A stretch of 64,000 bases of DNA, taken from Leptospira haakeii (lineage in GTDB: Bacteria; Spirochaetota; Leptospiria; Leptospirales; Leptospiraceae). Below the pieces are notes generated by a model that saw nothing but the letters and a program-made list of their open reading frames with translations, made no database searches and had not been told where the DNA came from. The stretch's first letter is position 1; every line of letters begins with the position of its first letter. The translations under genes and the position numbers were made by a program. The DNA lies in NCBI RefSeq assembly GCF_002812045.1, contig NZ_NPEG01000001.1:62001-126000 (forward strand). The letters run 5' to 3'. This document shows, piece after piece, positions 1-8,326 of the stretch.

Positions 1-118
1 CCAGAAAGACTTGATCCGTAGTACTTCCAACATGTTTATAAGTTGATACTACAACGGCGAGACGAGCCAAAGCTTCGGACCATTCCGTTTCTCGGATCTC
101 CATCATGTCGTATACCAT
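1..118 (-). CDS. Partial hypothetical protein (N-terminus only)
   Basis: An open minus-strand frame starts at an ATG at 118 and runs off the left edge without a stop, giving 39 codons (MVYDMMEIRETEW...). An alternative start is the ATG at 106 or 103. It lies 152 bases downstream of the response regulator on the same strand, so it could be in the same transcript. The visible residues match no family I can name. That it is a gene is an inference from the open frame and its position. Confidence 0.45.
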   Translation of the reverse strand, partial: MVYDMMEIRETEWSEALARLAVVVSTYKHVGSTTDQVFL

Positions 119-270
119 ACACTAGTAACAATCCGATGAAAGCAAGTTTCCCTATTATTTCAAATTAGCTAAGTTTTTATTTTACGTTCCTGTAAAACTA
201 ATCTTTCCGTGTCACGAAAACTAATGTTTACTGTCGCAGTAAAATTAGACCGTTTGGATTAGTAGTTTTT

Positions 271-900
271 TTAGAAGCGAGAATATTTACGAACCAGATC
301 TACTCTAGAGTTCACTTGTAATTTTTTAAAAATACTTTTGATCTGAATTCGAACCGTACCTTCTTTCGTTCCAAAGTTACGCGCTATCTCCTTAGTTCTA
401 TAACCGTTGATAATATGGTTCAAAATTTCTTTTTCTCTAGGAGTTAAAGAATGTATCTCCTTGGTTGGAGGTGGAGGTTTTCTGAAAAAGGAAATCACCT
501 TAGCTGCGGCACCAGGAGAAAGTATCCCTCCTTCTTTCATTACCATTCTTGCTACTTCTTTTATGTCTTTCAGATCTTTTTTAAGAACAAACCCGACCGC
601 ACCGGCCTTCATCGCCTGTATCAAAGCGTCATCAGTGTCTAACGTGGAAAGCATAATATACTTAGGATCGCTATCGAAATCAGATCTTTCCTTTATATAA
701 TCGATCCCGGATTTACCAGGAAGGACGATATCCAAAAATACAAGATCAAATTTATCTCGACGGTTTTGTGACAAGTCTTCGGTAGAAGAAAATACTTCCA
801 CTTGGTCCACTTCTTCCATCACAGAGAGAGTATTTGCACAGTTCTGAGCAAACTCGGAATTGTCTTCGACTATAGCGATTTTTACTTTTTCCATTTTCAT
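271..900 (-). CDS. NarL/LuxR-family response regulator
   Basis: This is a 209-residue DNA-binding response regulator. Residues 6-125 form a receiver domain with the acidic pair in VEDN, the phospho-acceptor Asp57 in FLDIVLPG and a late Lys in FVLKKD. Residues 148-206 form a LuxR-type helix-turn-helix (SLTPREKEILNHIINGYRTK then TVRIQIKSIFKKL). Length and order are those of the NarL/FixJ class, which act as phosphorylation-controlled transcription factors. The start at 900 (MKMEKVKIAI) could instead be the second Met at 894. No histidine kinase is adjacent on the same strand within the window, unless it is the truncated gene at 1-118. The target genes are unknown. Confidence 0.93.
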   Translation of the reverse strand: MKMEKVKIAIVEDNSEFAQNCANTLSVMEEVDQVEVFSSTEDLSQNRRDKFDLVFLDIVLPGKSGIDYIKERSDFDSDPKYIMLSTLDTDDALIQAMKAGAVGFVLKKDLKDIKEVARMVMKEGGILSPGAAAKVISFFRKPPPPTKEIHSLTPREKEILNHIINGYRTKEIARNFGTKEGTVRIQIKSIFKKLQVNSRVDLVRKYSRF

Positions 901-1251
901 CCGCCGACCGGCCCCTTTTATTGCGGTTTTTCGATTCTAATTTCTATATTCGTTTTTCAAAAAACTCGGACGATGGTAGGAAGATTTTTTTTATTTTTAT
1001 AAAATATGATTCAGGCAAAGAGGCAATATATATTCTCCGGAACAAGGTTATGCGAAATTTTTGACGATTTTTTCCCAATTCGTGTGTCTGTCTTTTATAA
1101 TTCCGAGATAAAATTTCCAAAGAGAGAAATAGATAAAAAGAGCATTATGTTTTATTAATAAATAATTTATTTCCAAACCGAAATACATTCGTCTAACAAG
1201 CGGTCCACCTCCTCTATTCGAGGAGTATAAACGTAACCGTAATATTGATCC
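901..1251. other. Gene-free stretch upstream of the response regulator
   Basis: No convincing gene is seen in these 351 bases. The segment is AT-rich and must hold the promoter of the minus-strand response regulator. CTCCTC (1208-1213) and GAGGAG (1219-1224) form a short inverted repeat downstream of the alpha/beta hydrolase, but no T-run follows it. In a shifted frame directly after the hydrolase stop, about 30 codons remain open; they have no start codon and are not called as a gene. Confidence 0.5.
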
Positions 1252-2136
1252 TCAAAGCCAGGAATTGATCTTTTCTGCGACTTCTTTCGGTCTTTCCATG
1301 TGAAGTGCATGTTTCGCATTAGGGATCCAGACCAGTTTACTTTTCTTTAAATAAGAATGTAATTTTTTCACCATAGGTGGATCTGTGATTGGATCTTCTG
1401 TCCCCGAGATGATCAGAGACTTTTGGGAAACTGCAGAAAGTTTTTTACCCAGAAAAATTTCTTTCTCCCTATCCAATGTATTCTCCGTTAAAAATTGGTG
1501 AGCTAAATTATTCCACTGACTGAGCAGGGCTTTTTTGGCGATACCGCCCAATTCCGGAACATTCTCCTGGTACAATGCGGTAAGAAGTCTTTCGATCTCT
1601 TCCGTTTTGGAAGGAAAAAGTAACTTCCTCATTTCGTCTCTTTGCGGGTGTGGAATTCCACCTGGAGCCAGTAGTACAAGTCTCTGAATCCTCTTCTCCT
1701 TTTCAGAATCGCGCATTGCGATCATCATCGCGATCAAGGATCCCATGGAGTGCCCGGCCAAAACAACATCGTTTAACGCGAGTTTGCGGATCGAATTGTA
1801 AAGAAGATCCGCAAATACGTCTACCTGATACAAATATTTCACTTTAGGAAGAGAACTTAAACCGAAACCGGGAATATCCGGGACTAAAAGATTGAAGTCA
1901 TTTCGTAAAAAAGGAGCCAGTCTTCTGAAACCTGTGGCAGAATCCAGAAGTCCATGTATGAAAAAAAGAGTTTTGTTCGATCCTTGGGCAGAAGGTCTCT
2001 TTAAGAAGAAAATTTTGTGCCCACCGAGATCAAGTTGCAGGCGCTGAAATCCCAGCTCCTTCTCCATAAATCGAATTTTTTGCCTGGTATAATTTCGAAG
2101 AAAAAGTTCGTATACAAAATCCATAGATTGGGTCAA
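1252..2136 (-). CDS. Alpha/beta hydrolase
   Basis: This 294-residue protein has the alpha/beta hydrolase layout: an oxyanion-hole motif FIHGLLD near residue 60, the nucleophile elbow GHSMG with Ser130, a probable catalytic Asp in SGTEDPIT near 245 and the catalytic His in NAKHALHME near 275. It has no clear signal peptide, so it is probably cytoplasmic. The substrate cannot be told from sequence; the fold covers esterases, lipases and C-C bond hydrolases. It is divergently arranged with the sensor kinase at 2215, only 78 bases away, so the two share a short promoter region. A start at the second Met (MDFVYEL) is also possible. Confidence 0.88.
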   Translation of the reverse strand: MTQSMDFVYELFLRNYTRQKIRFMEKELGFQRLQLDLGGHKIFFLKRPSAQGSNKTLFFIHGLLDSATGFRRLAPFLRNDFNLLVPDIPGFGLSSLPKVKYLYQVDVFADLLYNSIRKLALNDVVLAGHSMGSLIAMMIAMRDSEKEKRIQRLVLLAPGGIPHPQRDEMRKLLFPSKTEEIERLLTALYQENVPELGGIAKKALLSQWNNLAHQFLTENTLDREKEIFLGKKLSAVSQKSLIISGTEDPITDPPMVKKLHSYLKKSKLVWIPNAKHALHMERPKEVAEKINSWL

Positions 2137-2214
2137 TGATTCCCTCTCTAGTCGAATCTAGCAAGGAATCCAAATCAATTTTACGATGCGGAATTCCGAT
2201 ATTATATACAATTC

Positions 2215-4557
2215 ATGAAGAATCGGGAATTAGTTCTACTCTTAGAAAAGGCCTTCTTTCCCGCCCAGGAAGGAATTCTGATCTTAGAGCCTGGAAGTTA
2301 TAGTATACTCGGTTCGAATCCTAAGGCGTGTTCTATCTTAGGTTATGATCCGGATGAACTGAAGACCCTTAGCCTAAGCAGTTTGCTCGCTCGCCCGGAC
2401 AGTATAGGAAATTACGGGACCGGGGCAGAAGAATTAGGTATCTCTCTTCTTTGGAATTTGAGAAAAAAAAATGGATCACTTCTTCTCGCTGACTTTACGA
2501 TCAACGCATTCTCGGAAACCCCTAATTCACCTTTAATTTTTCATATCTACCAAAGATCAGAGATCAGAGAGATAGAACTCAGATTATATTATTTACAAAG
2601 TATCTTAAGGACTCTTCGACTTTTAAAATTAAATTTAAGATCTCTTCGTTTAAGTTCTGAAAGTACTCTTTTCCAAAAGATCTGCGATACTCTCAAAGAA
2701 AATCCACATTATAGTTTAGTCTGGGGTTTTTATAGAAGAGAAGACGGTATAGATCAGATACTGATCCAATCGGACTTGGATTCTAAATGGAGAAAAAATC
2801 TAGAAACCGCTTGGGAAGAAAAAAAGTCCAAATCTCCTTTTGAAACTCTATTGGAAGGAAAAGAACAATTTCATATCTATGAATTCGGTTCTAATGTTTA
2901 TCCTGAATGGGAAGAAGCATTAGTCGCAAAAGATTTTAGAAGATCCTTAAGTTTGATCATTCGAGAAGAAGGAAAAATTATCGGCGGGATACAGATTATT
3001 TCCAGAGAGAATATGGCATTCGACTCCGGAGAAAATTATCTGTATTTCGAGATAGTAGAGGATCTTCTTTCTTCTCTCCAATATTTAAGGATAGAAAAAC
3101 AAAGAAGAGAAACTGCAAAAATCCTACAATTCCAAGGTGCACTCTTAAATTCCCTAGAAGTCCCTCTTTTGTCTACTGACGACGAAGGATTTATCACTTA
3201 TGTGAATAATAATATCAGTTCTCTATTAGGAATTTCTAAAGAAGAAATCGTAGGTGTCCAAGTCAGGGAACTTCTAAAATTAGAACCGGAAGCAATGGAC
3301 ATGATCCTTTTGGGTTCAAGGGCGGAGACAAGGATCACGATTCGAGGCAGACACGAGGTCCCGTTTTTATTAGCTTCTTCTTCCTTAAAAGATGATTATG
3401 GGAATAGGATCGGAACAATCTTGCTTCTTTTAGATATTTCGGAACAAAAGAAGAATGAAGAGTTAATTCGGGCTTCCGAAATGAAACTCCGGAACTTATT
3501 CGCCTCCATGAATAATGGGATCGTAATATTGGATCCTCAAGGAAAAGTTTTGGAAGTAGCACCTATTCTGAAATTTTACTTATTCCAATTTTTAAATGTG
3601 GATGTGGACGATGAGTTCCCCGCTCTTTTCCCGGAAGAAGCTCAAAAAGGGATCTTGGTCAAATTGGAAGAATGTATCCGAACACAAAGAGCGGCTTATT
3701 TAGACTTTTCCATGGTATTATTGGGAGAAGAGGAAAATTACTTTTCCATAAAGTTCCTTCCGCTTAAAAAATACCAAGATTTCCCTGTCGCGGCTATGTT
3801 AATTTTCTCAGACGTGACCCAAACCAAGATTTTGGACAGACAATTATACGAAACTGCAAAATTTGCATCTATCGGAGAGATCGCGGCGGGTATCGCTCAC
3901 GAAGTAAATAATCCACTCCAATCCAGCTTATTATATTTAGAAGATCTCTTAGAACACGAAGATCCTGATCCGATCGAAAGAAAAAAAGTTTATAAAAGAA
4001 TAGAAGGTGCAGCCTTACGGATCAGAGATCTGATCAAAGGTCTTTTAGATTTGGGAAGAAGAGCTCCGAGAAAGAAAGAATTGGTTTCTCCTTATTTTAT
4101 TCTTTTGAGAGCCTGCGAACTTATCGAAGTAAGTTGCAAAAAGAACGGAATCGAATTGAAACGGGTTACCAATCCTGAACTTCCTCAGATCCATGTTGCT
4201 TGGCAGGAAATCGAACAAGTATTGATCAACTGTCTAGTGAATGCAGTTAACGCGATTTCCGAAATGGAACATAAACCGGCTATTCCGTTGATACAAGTTT
4301 CCGCACGAAAAGAATTATATTTGAACGGAGAGATGGTGAGTTTTACCATTCAAGATAACGGTCCAGGAATGAACGCCGAAGTCGCAGAGAAGGCATTTCT
4401 ACCTTTATATACGACTAGGAGAACCAAACAAGGGACTGGACTTGGATTGACTATCTCTCAGCGTATCATCACTGATCACGGCGGGACTATTCATTTAGAA
4501 TCAAATCCGGGACAAGGTACCAAGGTCACTGTCCGAGTGCCTGTAGGAAAGGTATGA
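2215..4557 (+). CDS. PAS/GAF multi-sensor histidine kinase
   Basis: This is a 780-residue soluble sensor kinase with no membrane segment. Order: PAS (about 10-120), a GAF-like segment (about 150-290), PAS (about 305-415), PAS (about 425-540), HisKA with the phosphorylatable His in GIAHEVNNPL (about 563), and an HATPase domain with N box LINCLVNAVNAI, G1 DNGPGM, F box PLYTTR and G2 GTGLGL. All kinase motifs are intact. The H-box variant HEVNNP is common in cytoplasmic PAS kinases. The next gene, a receiver-kinase hybrid, begins 22 bases later on the same strand and is the natural phosphotransfer partner. Signals are unknown; tandem PAS/GAF domains suggest intracellular ligand or redox sensing. 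Confidence 0.93.
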   Translation: MKNRELVLLLEKAFFPAQEGILILEPGSYSILGSNPKACSILGYDPDELKTLSLSSLLARPDSIGNYGTGAEELGISLLWNLRKKNGSLLLADFTINAFSETPNSPLIFHIYQRSEIREIELRLYYLQSILRTLRLLKLNLRSLRLSSESTLFQKICDTLKENPHYSLVWGFYRREDGIDQILIQSDLDSKWRKNLETAWEEKKSKSPFETLLEGKEQFHIYEFGSNVYPEWEEALVAKDFRRSLSLIIREEGKIIGGIQIISRENMAFDSGENYLYFEIVEDLLSSLQYLRIEKQRRETAKILQFQGALLNSLEVPLLSTDDEGFITYVNNNISSLLGISKEEIVGVQVRELLKLEPEAMDMILLGSRAETRITIRGRHEVPFLLASSSLKDDYGNRIGTILLLLDISEQKKNEELIRASEMKLRNLFASMNNGIVILDPQGKVLEVAPILKFYLFQFLNVDVDDEFPALFPEEAQKGILVKLEECIRTQRAAYLDFSMVLLGEEENYFSIKFLPLKKYQDFPVAAMLIFSDVTQTKILDRQLYETAKFASIGEIAAGIAHEVNNPLQSSLLYLEDLLEHEDPDPIERKKVYKRIEGAALRIRDLIKGLLDLGRRAPRKKELVSPYFILLRACELIEVSCKKNGIELKRVTNPELPQIHVAWQEIEQVLINCLVNAVNAISEMEHKPAIPLIQVSARKELYLNGEMVSFTIQDNGPGMNAEVAEKAFLPLYTTRRTKQGTGLGLTISQRIITDHGGTIHLESNPGQGTKVTVRVPVGKV

Positions 4558-4579
4558 TGAACTTATTCTTTAAAACTTT

Positions 4580-6091
4580 ATGACAAGGGAAAGAAATCCC
4601 AATGTATTGATCATTGATGACGAAGCGGAAATTAGGACCGCTTTAGAACGTGTAATTTCCCGAGAAGGATATCATGTTTTTCTTGCGGAAGATTTTGAAT
4701 CTGCAATGACAATCGTTAGAGATCATGCGGTAGATATCGTAATTTCCGATATACTAATGGGCGGCAAAGACGGTATAGAAGTCGCTAGAGAGATCAAAAA
4801 ATACAATTCTAATATTCCAGTCATACTCATAACAGGAAATCCTCAACTTCATACTGCGGAAGAAGCTCTTAGAAATAGAGTATTCGATTATATTTCCAAA
4901 CCTGTTAGTCGGCAGAATATTCTAGCTGCACTGGAGAATGCCCGTAAAGAAAAAGAAGATAGAGATAGAAAATCTAAAAAGATCATAAAAGCAGTTCGAG
5001 AAAAAACCCATTTCGCACAACAATCCAAAGATCTAAATTATCGTAATAGTTTAATTTTAGAAACTACAGGGGACTGCGTGATCACTCTGGATGAGGATCT
5101 TCTTATTCGAGCCGCAAACGAAGCTACTATCCGAAATTTCGGGTACGATGAGAACGAAATCGTAGGACAAAAGATCACACTTCTAATTTCTGATGAGAAT
5201 ACCGGCGCGTATCTGGAAAGAATCGCTCATTTGATGAGCCGTAAATCGGATCATAATATCGCCAGATTACATAATGCAGAACTGGTCAGCAGAAATGGAG
5301 AAAAATTCAATTTTGATATTTCCGTATGTAGATATGAACTGAACGGAAAAACTTATTACACCGGTATAGCGAGAGATATCACACAAAAAAATATCATCTC
5401 GGAAAAATTGATCGATGCAGAAAGAAGAGCATTCTTAACCACAATCGCTTCTAGTATCGGTCATGAGATTAATAATGCCCTCACTGCCATCCAAGGTTTT
5501 ATAGAAGTAGCAAGACTTCCGGATGCAGATGAACCCATAAAAGATAAAGCAATTTCAGTTACCTGGAACCAGATCACAAAATTAAAGAACCTTACTTTCA
5601 ACTTATTACAATTAGGAAAACCGGGGGATTCAGGAAGAGACAAAGAAGATTTGGATTTAAATGAAGTAGTTGAATCTGTCATAGAAGTTTTCAGAAAGAC
5701 CACTCGTTTGAAATATTGTGAGATTGTATTCGATAGAAATCCTGAAAAAACATCAGTACATTCTAACGCAGATCAATTGAGCCTTTTATTCTCTAATATC
5801 TTTTTAAATTCAGCGGATGCAACTGAGAATAAAGGAAGAATAGAGATCTCCGTAGGCGAAAAAAACCATCATCCTATGGTCAAGATCAAGGATAACGGGG
5901 TCGGGATGAGCAAAGATATTTTGAATAAGATCTTTCAACCCTACTTCACTACTAAAAAAACCGGCCAAGGTACGGGACTTGGGATGTTCGTTGCAAAAGA
6001 GATCGCTGACGTATTCGGGATACGAATAGAAATCGATTCCGAGCCGGAAAAAGGCACCGAATTCCGCTTGGTCTTTCCGGACAAATTGTAG
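4580..6091 (+). CDS. Response regulator-PAS-histidine kinase hybrid
   Basis: This 503-residue protein begins with a receiver domain (residues 8-125, DDEAE acidic cluster, phospho-acceptor Asp in VISDILMGGKDG, Lys in YISKPVS). A short charged coiled coil and a PAS domain (about 155-275) follow. HisKA has its His in SIGHEINNALTAI, and the HATPase domain has SNIFLNSADAT, DNGVGM, YFTTKK and GTGLGM. A receiver at the N-terminus makes it an intermediate that can accept phosphate from the upstream kinase and then autophosphorylate or relay. It sits 22 bases after the first kinase and 12 bases before the sugar-kinase gene, so the four genes 2215-7820 look like one transcription unit. No output DNA-binding domain is present. 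Confidence 0.92.
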   Translation: MTRERNPNVLIIDDEAEIRTALERVISREGYHVFLAEDFESAMTIVRDHAVDIVISDILMGGKDGIEVAREIKKYNSNIPVILITGNPQLHTAEEALRNRVFDYISKPVSRQNILAALENARKEKEDRDRKSKKIIKAVREKTHFAQQSKDLNYRNSLILETTGDCVITLDEDLLIRAANEATIRNFGYDENEIVGQKITLLISDENTGAYLERIAHLMSRKSDHNIARLHNAELVSRNGEKFNFDISVCRYELNGKTYYTGIARDITQKNIISEKLIDAERRAFLTTIASSIGHEINNALTAIQGFIEVARLPDADEPIKDKAISVTWNQITKLKNLTFNLLQLGKPGDSGRDKEDLDLNEVVESVIEVFRKTTRLKYCEIVFDRNPEKTSVHSNADQLSLLFSNIFLNSADATENKGRIEISVGEKNHHPMVKIKDNGVGMSKDILNKIFQPYFTTKKTGQGTGLGMFVAKEIADVFGIRIEIDSEPEKGTEFRLVFPDKL

Positions 6092-6103
6092 AACTAGCCA
6101 TAC

Positions 6104-7099
6104 GTGGCTATGAACGAAGTTTTAAGTGAGATAGATTTTCGCTTCCTTGCGATAGACGGAAAGTTTCCTGAAAAGATAGACTCACTCAACCCGGAAGCTT
6201 CTGCACGTAGATATTATCGTGCAATATATCCTGACGGTGCTACAAAGATCCTGTGTAAAGACCAAGTCTTTCAACATGACTTTCAAGAAGTTGGGCATTT
6301 TTTAGAACACCACGGTTTCAAGGTCCCTAAAATATATAAAACAGATGTGTTCAATAAACTTATGCTCCTTTCCGACGAAGGAGATTCCGATCTAAGCTCC
6401 ATTAAAGATGATGCGGAATACAGAACCTTCTTAGTAAAATCTTTAGAATTATTAGTATCTCTCCAAAAAACCAGACCAGAACCTCCCGTTTCCAACCGTG
6501 AATTCGATTATGAGAAGTTGAATTTCGAGAATAATTTTACTTTTTCTTCATATACAAATTTTTCCGAGATGTTCAAACTTAAGACCAAACTCAGACCAGA
6601 GGTTGTTTTTTTCCTGGAAGAAGCTTCCGGATTTTTAGCGGAATATAAAGAAAAAGTATTCTGCCACCGGGACTTTCATGCTCGAAACATCATGCTTTCT
6701 TCTTCCGGCGAATTGACTCTGATTGATTTCCAAGATGCAAGAATGGGAACTCCGTTTTATGATATCGCTAGCCTATTATACGATGCGTATAGACCGATCC
6801 CGTTTGCGATGAGACAGGGGCTTTTCCTGCTCTTCTTAAAACTAAACGATAATAGATTTAAAAAACCAAAAGAATGTTATTATCTACAATGTTTACAAAG
6901 ATCTTATAAAGCACTTGGGTCTTATTTTATGTTGGTTGCCGAGAAGAAACAGGACAAATACAGACAAAGTGTATTAAGCTGTTTGGATAATCTATTAGAG
7001 ATCGTACAAGTAGGGCTTTTCCCGGACCAATTATTCTTATTTTTTCATCTTCTAAAAAAGGAATTATCTGATAATACTTTATTCTTAGGAAAACTTTAG
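6104..7099 (+). CDS. Aminoglycoside phosphotransferase-fold sugar kinase, AmgK-like
   Basis: The 331-residue protein carries the APH/choline-kinase fold. The catalytic loop is FCHRDFHARNIML (HRDxHxxN) near residue 185, followed by the metal-binding Asp in LIDFQDARMGTPFYD near 205. The N-terminal lobe has the ASARRYYR stretch typical of AmgK, the anomeric MurNAc/GlcNAc kinase. It is followed after one base by a MurU-like nucleotidyltransferase; the same pair makes UDP-MurNAc by salvage in Pseudomonas. The AmgK assignment rests on fold plus neighbour and is an inference. The start is GTG at 6104 or ATG at 6110; neither has a strong ribosome-binding site. Translation may be coupled to the upstream kinase. 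Confidence 0.8.
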   Translation: MAMNEVLSEIDFRFLAIDGKFPEKIDSLNPEASARRYYRAIYPDGATKILCKDQVFQHDFQEVGHFLEHHGFKVPKIYKTDVFNKLMLLSDEGDSDLSSIKDDAEYRTFLVKSLELLVSLQKTRPEPPVSNREFDYEKLNFENNFTFSSYTNFSEMFKLKTKLRPEVVFFLEEASGFLAEYKEKVFCHRDFHARNIMLSSSGELTLIDFQDARMGTPFYDIASLLYDAYRPIPFAMRQGLFLLFLKLNDNRFKKPKECYYLQCLQRSYKALGSYFMLVAEKKQDKYRQSVLSCLDNLLEIVQVGLFPDQLFLFFHLLKKELSDNTLFLGKL

Positions 7100-7100
7100 A

Positions 7101-7820
7101 ATGAAGGCATTCTTTCCATGCGCGGGTTTCGGGACCAGGATGGGAGAATGGACCAAATCTCTTCCTAAACCTCTTTTAAAAATAAATGATATTCCTCTCA
7201 TCTATTACTCCTTATTTCACGCGAAATGCTGGGGGATAAATGATGGAATCCTAAACTTGCATTATTTCGGAGAAAAAATACAAGAAGAGCTAAAAGATTT
7301 TAAGGAGCTTCAACTTCACTTTTCTGTTGAAACTCCCGAAATTTTAGGGACCGGAGGAGGAATTCGTACTGGAATCGAAAAATTTTGGAATTTGCAGGAC
7401 AACTTCTTAGTTTTAAATCCTGATTTTATTCTTTTTCCAGAACCAAACTTCAATCCTTGGCCTAACAAAGAAGATCAAGGGAAATTCGATTGTATATTAT
7501 ATTTATCTAAAATTCCTGAAAATACAAACTATACTGGGCTTAGCCTAAATGGCGATCAGGTCCAATTTACTGCGGGGGGGTATTTTTATTTGGGACTTTC
7601 CTGGATGAAAGCCAAATGCCTTTCTGATTTGGAACCGAACAAACCTTACGATCTTGCGGATACATTTCGTAAACTTTCCGCTCAAAATCGTCTGGGTGGA
7701 AAAATTTTCCCGGGAACATTCTTGGATTTGGGAGAAAAACAGTTTTACGAGAAACATAAAGATACTGATTTCTCTGATCGACTTGGAAAAGATTGGATAG
7801 AATTTAGAAACCGATTGTAG
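7101..7820 (+). CDS. Sugar-1-phosphate nucleotidyltransferase, MurU-like
   Basis: This 239-residue protein has the nucleotidyltransferase signature at the N-terminus: FPCAGFGTRMGEWTKSLPKP, a G-x-G-T-R-M loop followed by the Lys of LPKPLL. A metal-site Asp lies in LNPDFILFP (about 113), and GTGGGIRTG near 90 is a typical nucleotide-contacting loop. The length fits MurU (about 220-240 residues) rather than longer GlmU or RfbA enzymes. Predicted reaction: MurNAc-1-phosphate (or a related sugar phosphate) plus UTP to UDP-sugar, taking over the product of the upstream kinase. Substrate specificity is inferred. Its stop codon TAG lies inside a dispersed palindrome (7817-7830). Confidence 0.82.
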   Translation: MKAFFPCAGFGTRMGEWTKSLPKPLLKINDIPLIYYSLFHAKCWGINDGILNLHYFGEKIQEELKDFKELQLHFSVETPEILGTGGGIRTGIEKFWNLQDNFLVLNPDFILFPEPNFNPWPNKEDQGKFDCILYLSKIPENTNYTGLSLNGDQVQFTAGGYFYLGLSWMKAKCLSDLEPNKPYDLADTFRKLSAQNRLGGKIFPGTFLDLGEKQFYEKHKDTDFSDRLGKDWIEFRNRL

Positions 7821-7830
7821 GAACTCCTAC
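7817..7830. repeat. Dispersed palindrome GTAGGAnnTCCTAC, copy 1
   Basis: GTAGGAACTCCTAC is a near-perfect palindrome that overlaps the stop codon of the MurU-like gene. Related copies are at 7950, 8199, 10809 and 51315. It could act as a small hairpin at the transcript end or as a protein-binding site. Confidence 0.65.
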
Positions 7831-7948
7831 GTGAAATAAAGTTAGCCCCCACCCTGCATTGGGATTGGGGGGAGTGGCTTGTGGGAGAGCTCATTCCCCA
7901 TAACACAAAATCCTCCCTCCGTCAACGAAATCCTCCTTTCAAAATTCT

Positions 7949-7964
7949 TGTAGGAATTCCTACA
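7949..7964. repeat. Dispersed palindrome, copy 2 (perfect)
   Basis: TGTAGGAATTCCTACA is a perfect 16-base palindrome in the gap between the MurU-like gene and the sigma factor. It is the best copy of the family in this window. Confidence 0.7.
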
Positions 7965-8198
7965 TCCATCCCTAAATCTCCCTCGCCTTCCGGTACCATT
8001 TGCCTACAAAGAAGAAGGAACTTAAGAACAAATGGGAAACATAAAATTACTATAGCGACAGGGATCGCAGCGGAAATCCGGCGATGCACCATTATAAGTA
8101 GCAAAGTTTTAAATTAAAGAATTCGTTATGGTGCTTCGCTGATTGAAGCAAAGAACCCGATCCTGACAAAGTCAGGAGTCGCCCCCATTTTTACGATT

Positions 8199-8212
8199 GT
8201 AGGAGCTCCAAC
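8199..8212. repeat. Dispersed palindrome, copy 3 (imperfect)
   Basis: GTAGGAGCTCCAAC differs from a perfect palindrome at one arm position. It is flanked by TTGTAGG at its 5' side like the other copies, about 115 bases upstream of the sigma-factor start. Confidence 0.5.
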
Positions 8213-8326
8213 ATCGCGGTTCACGGAAGAATAACCGAAACCTAGACCAGGGTCAGTAGCCTCGAAAATGCAAAAATAGTTTAGATCCGTACACCCCAAA
8301 ATGGAAACTGGGACCCTCTAACAGAT

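Larger units (their letters stand above)
7831..8326. other. Gene-free, hairpin-rich intergenic region
   Basis: No gene is convincing in this 500-base gap; short frames here have biased composition and no ribosome-binding site. It contains a GC-rich hairpin at 7846-7871 (CCCCCA-CCC paired with GGG-AT-TGGGGG), a perfect palindrome at 7949-7964, an imperfect copy at 8199-8212, and two adjacent hairpins: TGCTTC/GAAGCA at 8132-8150 and TCCTGAC-AAA-GTCAGGA at 8161-8177. The mixture looks like a mosaic of dispersed intergenic repeats plus the promoter of the sigma-factor gene. A small RNA is possible. Confidence 0.55.

Noticed and set aside
407..700. Plus-strand frames opposite the response regulator.
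   Set aside because: The minus-strand frame has full receiver and HTH motifs; the opposite frame is a shadow.
7881..8117. Short frames on both strands in the gap after the MurU-like gene.
   Set aside because: Biased composition, no ribosome-binding site, and overlap with hairpins and palindromes; no resemblance to a protein family.
8161..8177. The TCCTGAC-AAA-GTCAGGA stem as a rho-independent terminator.
   Set aside because: It is followed by GTCGCCCCC rather than a T-run, so it was reported only as a hairpin.
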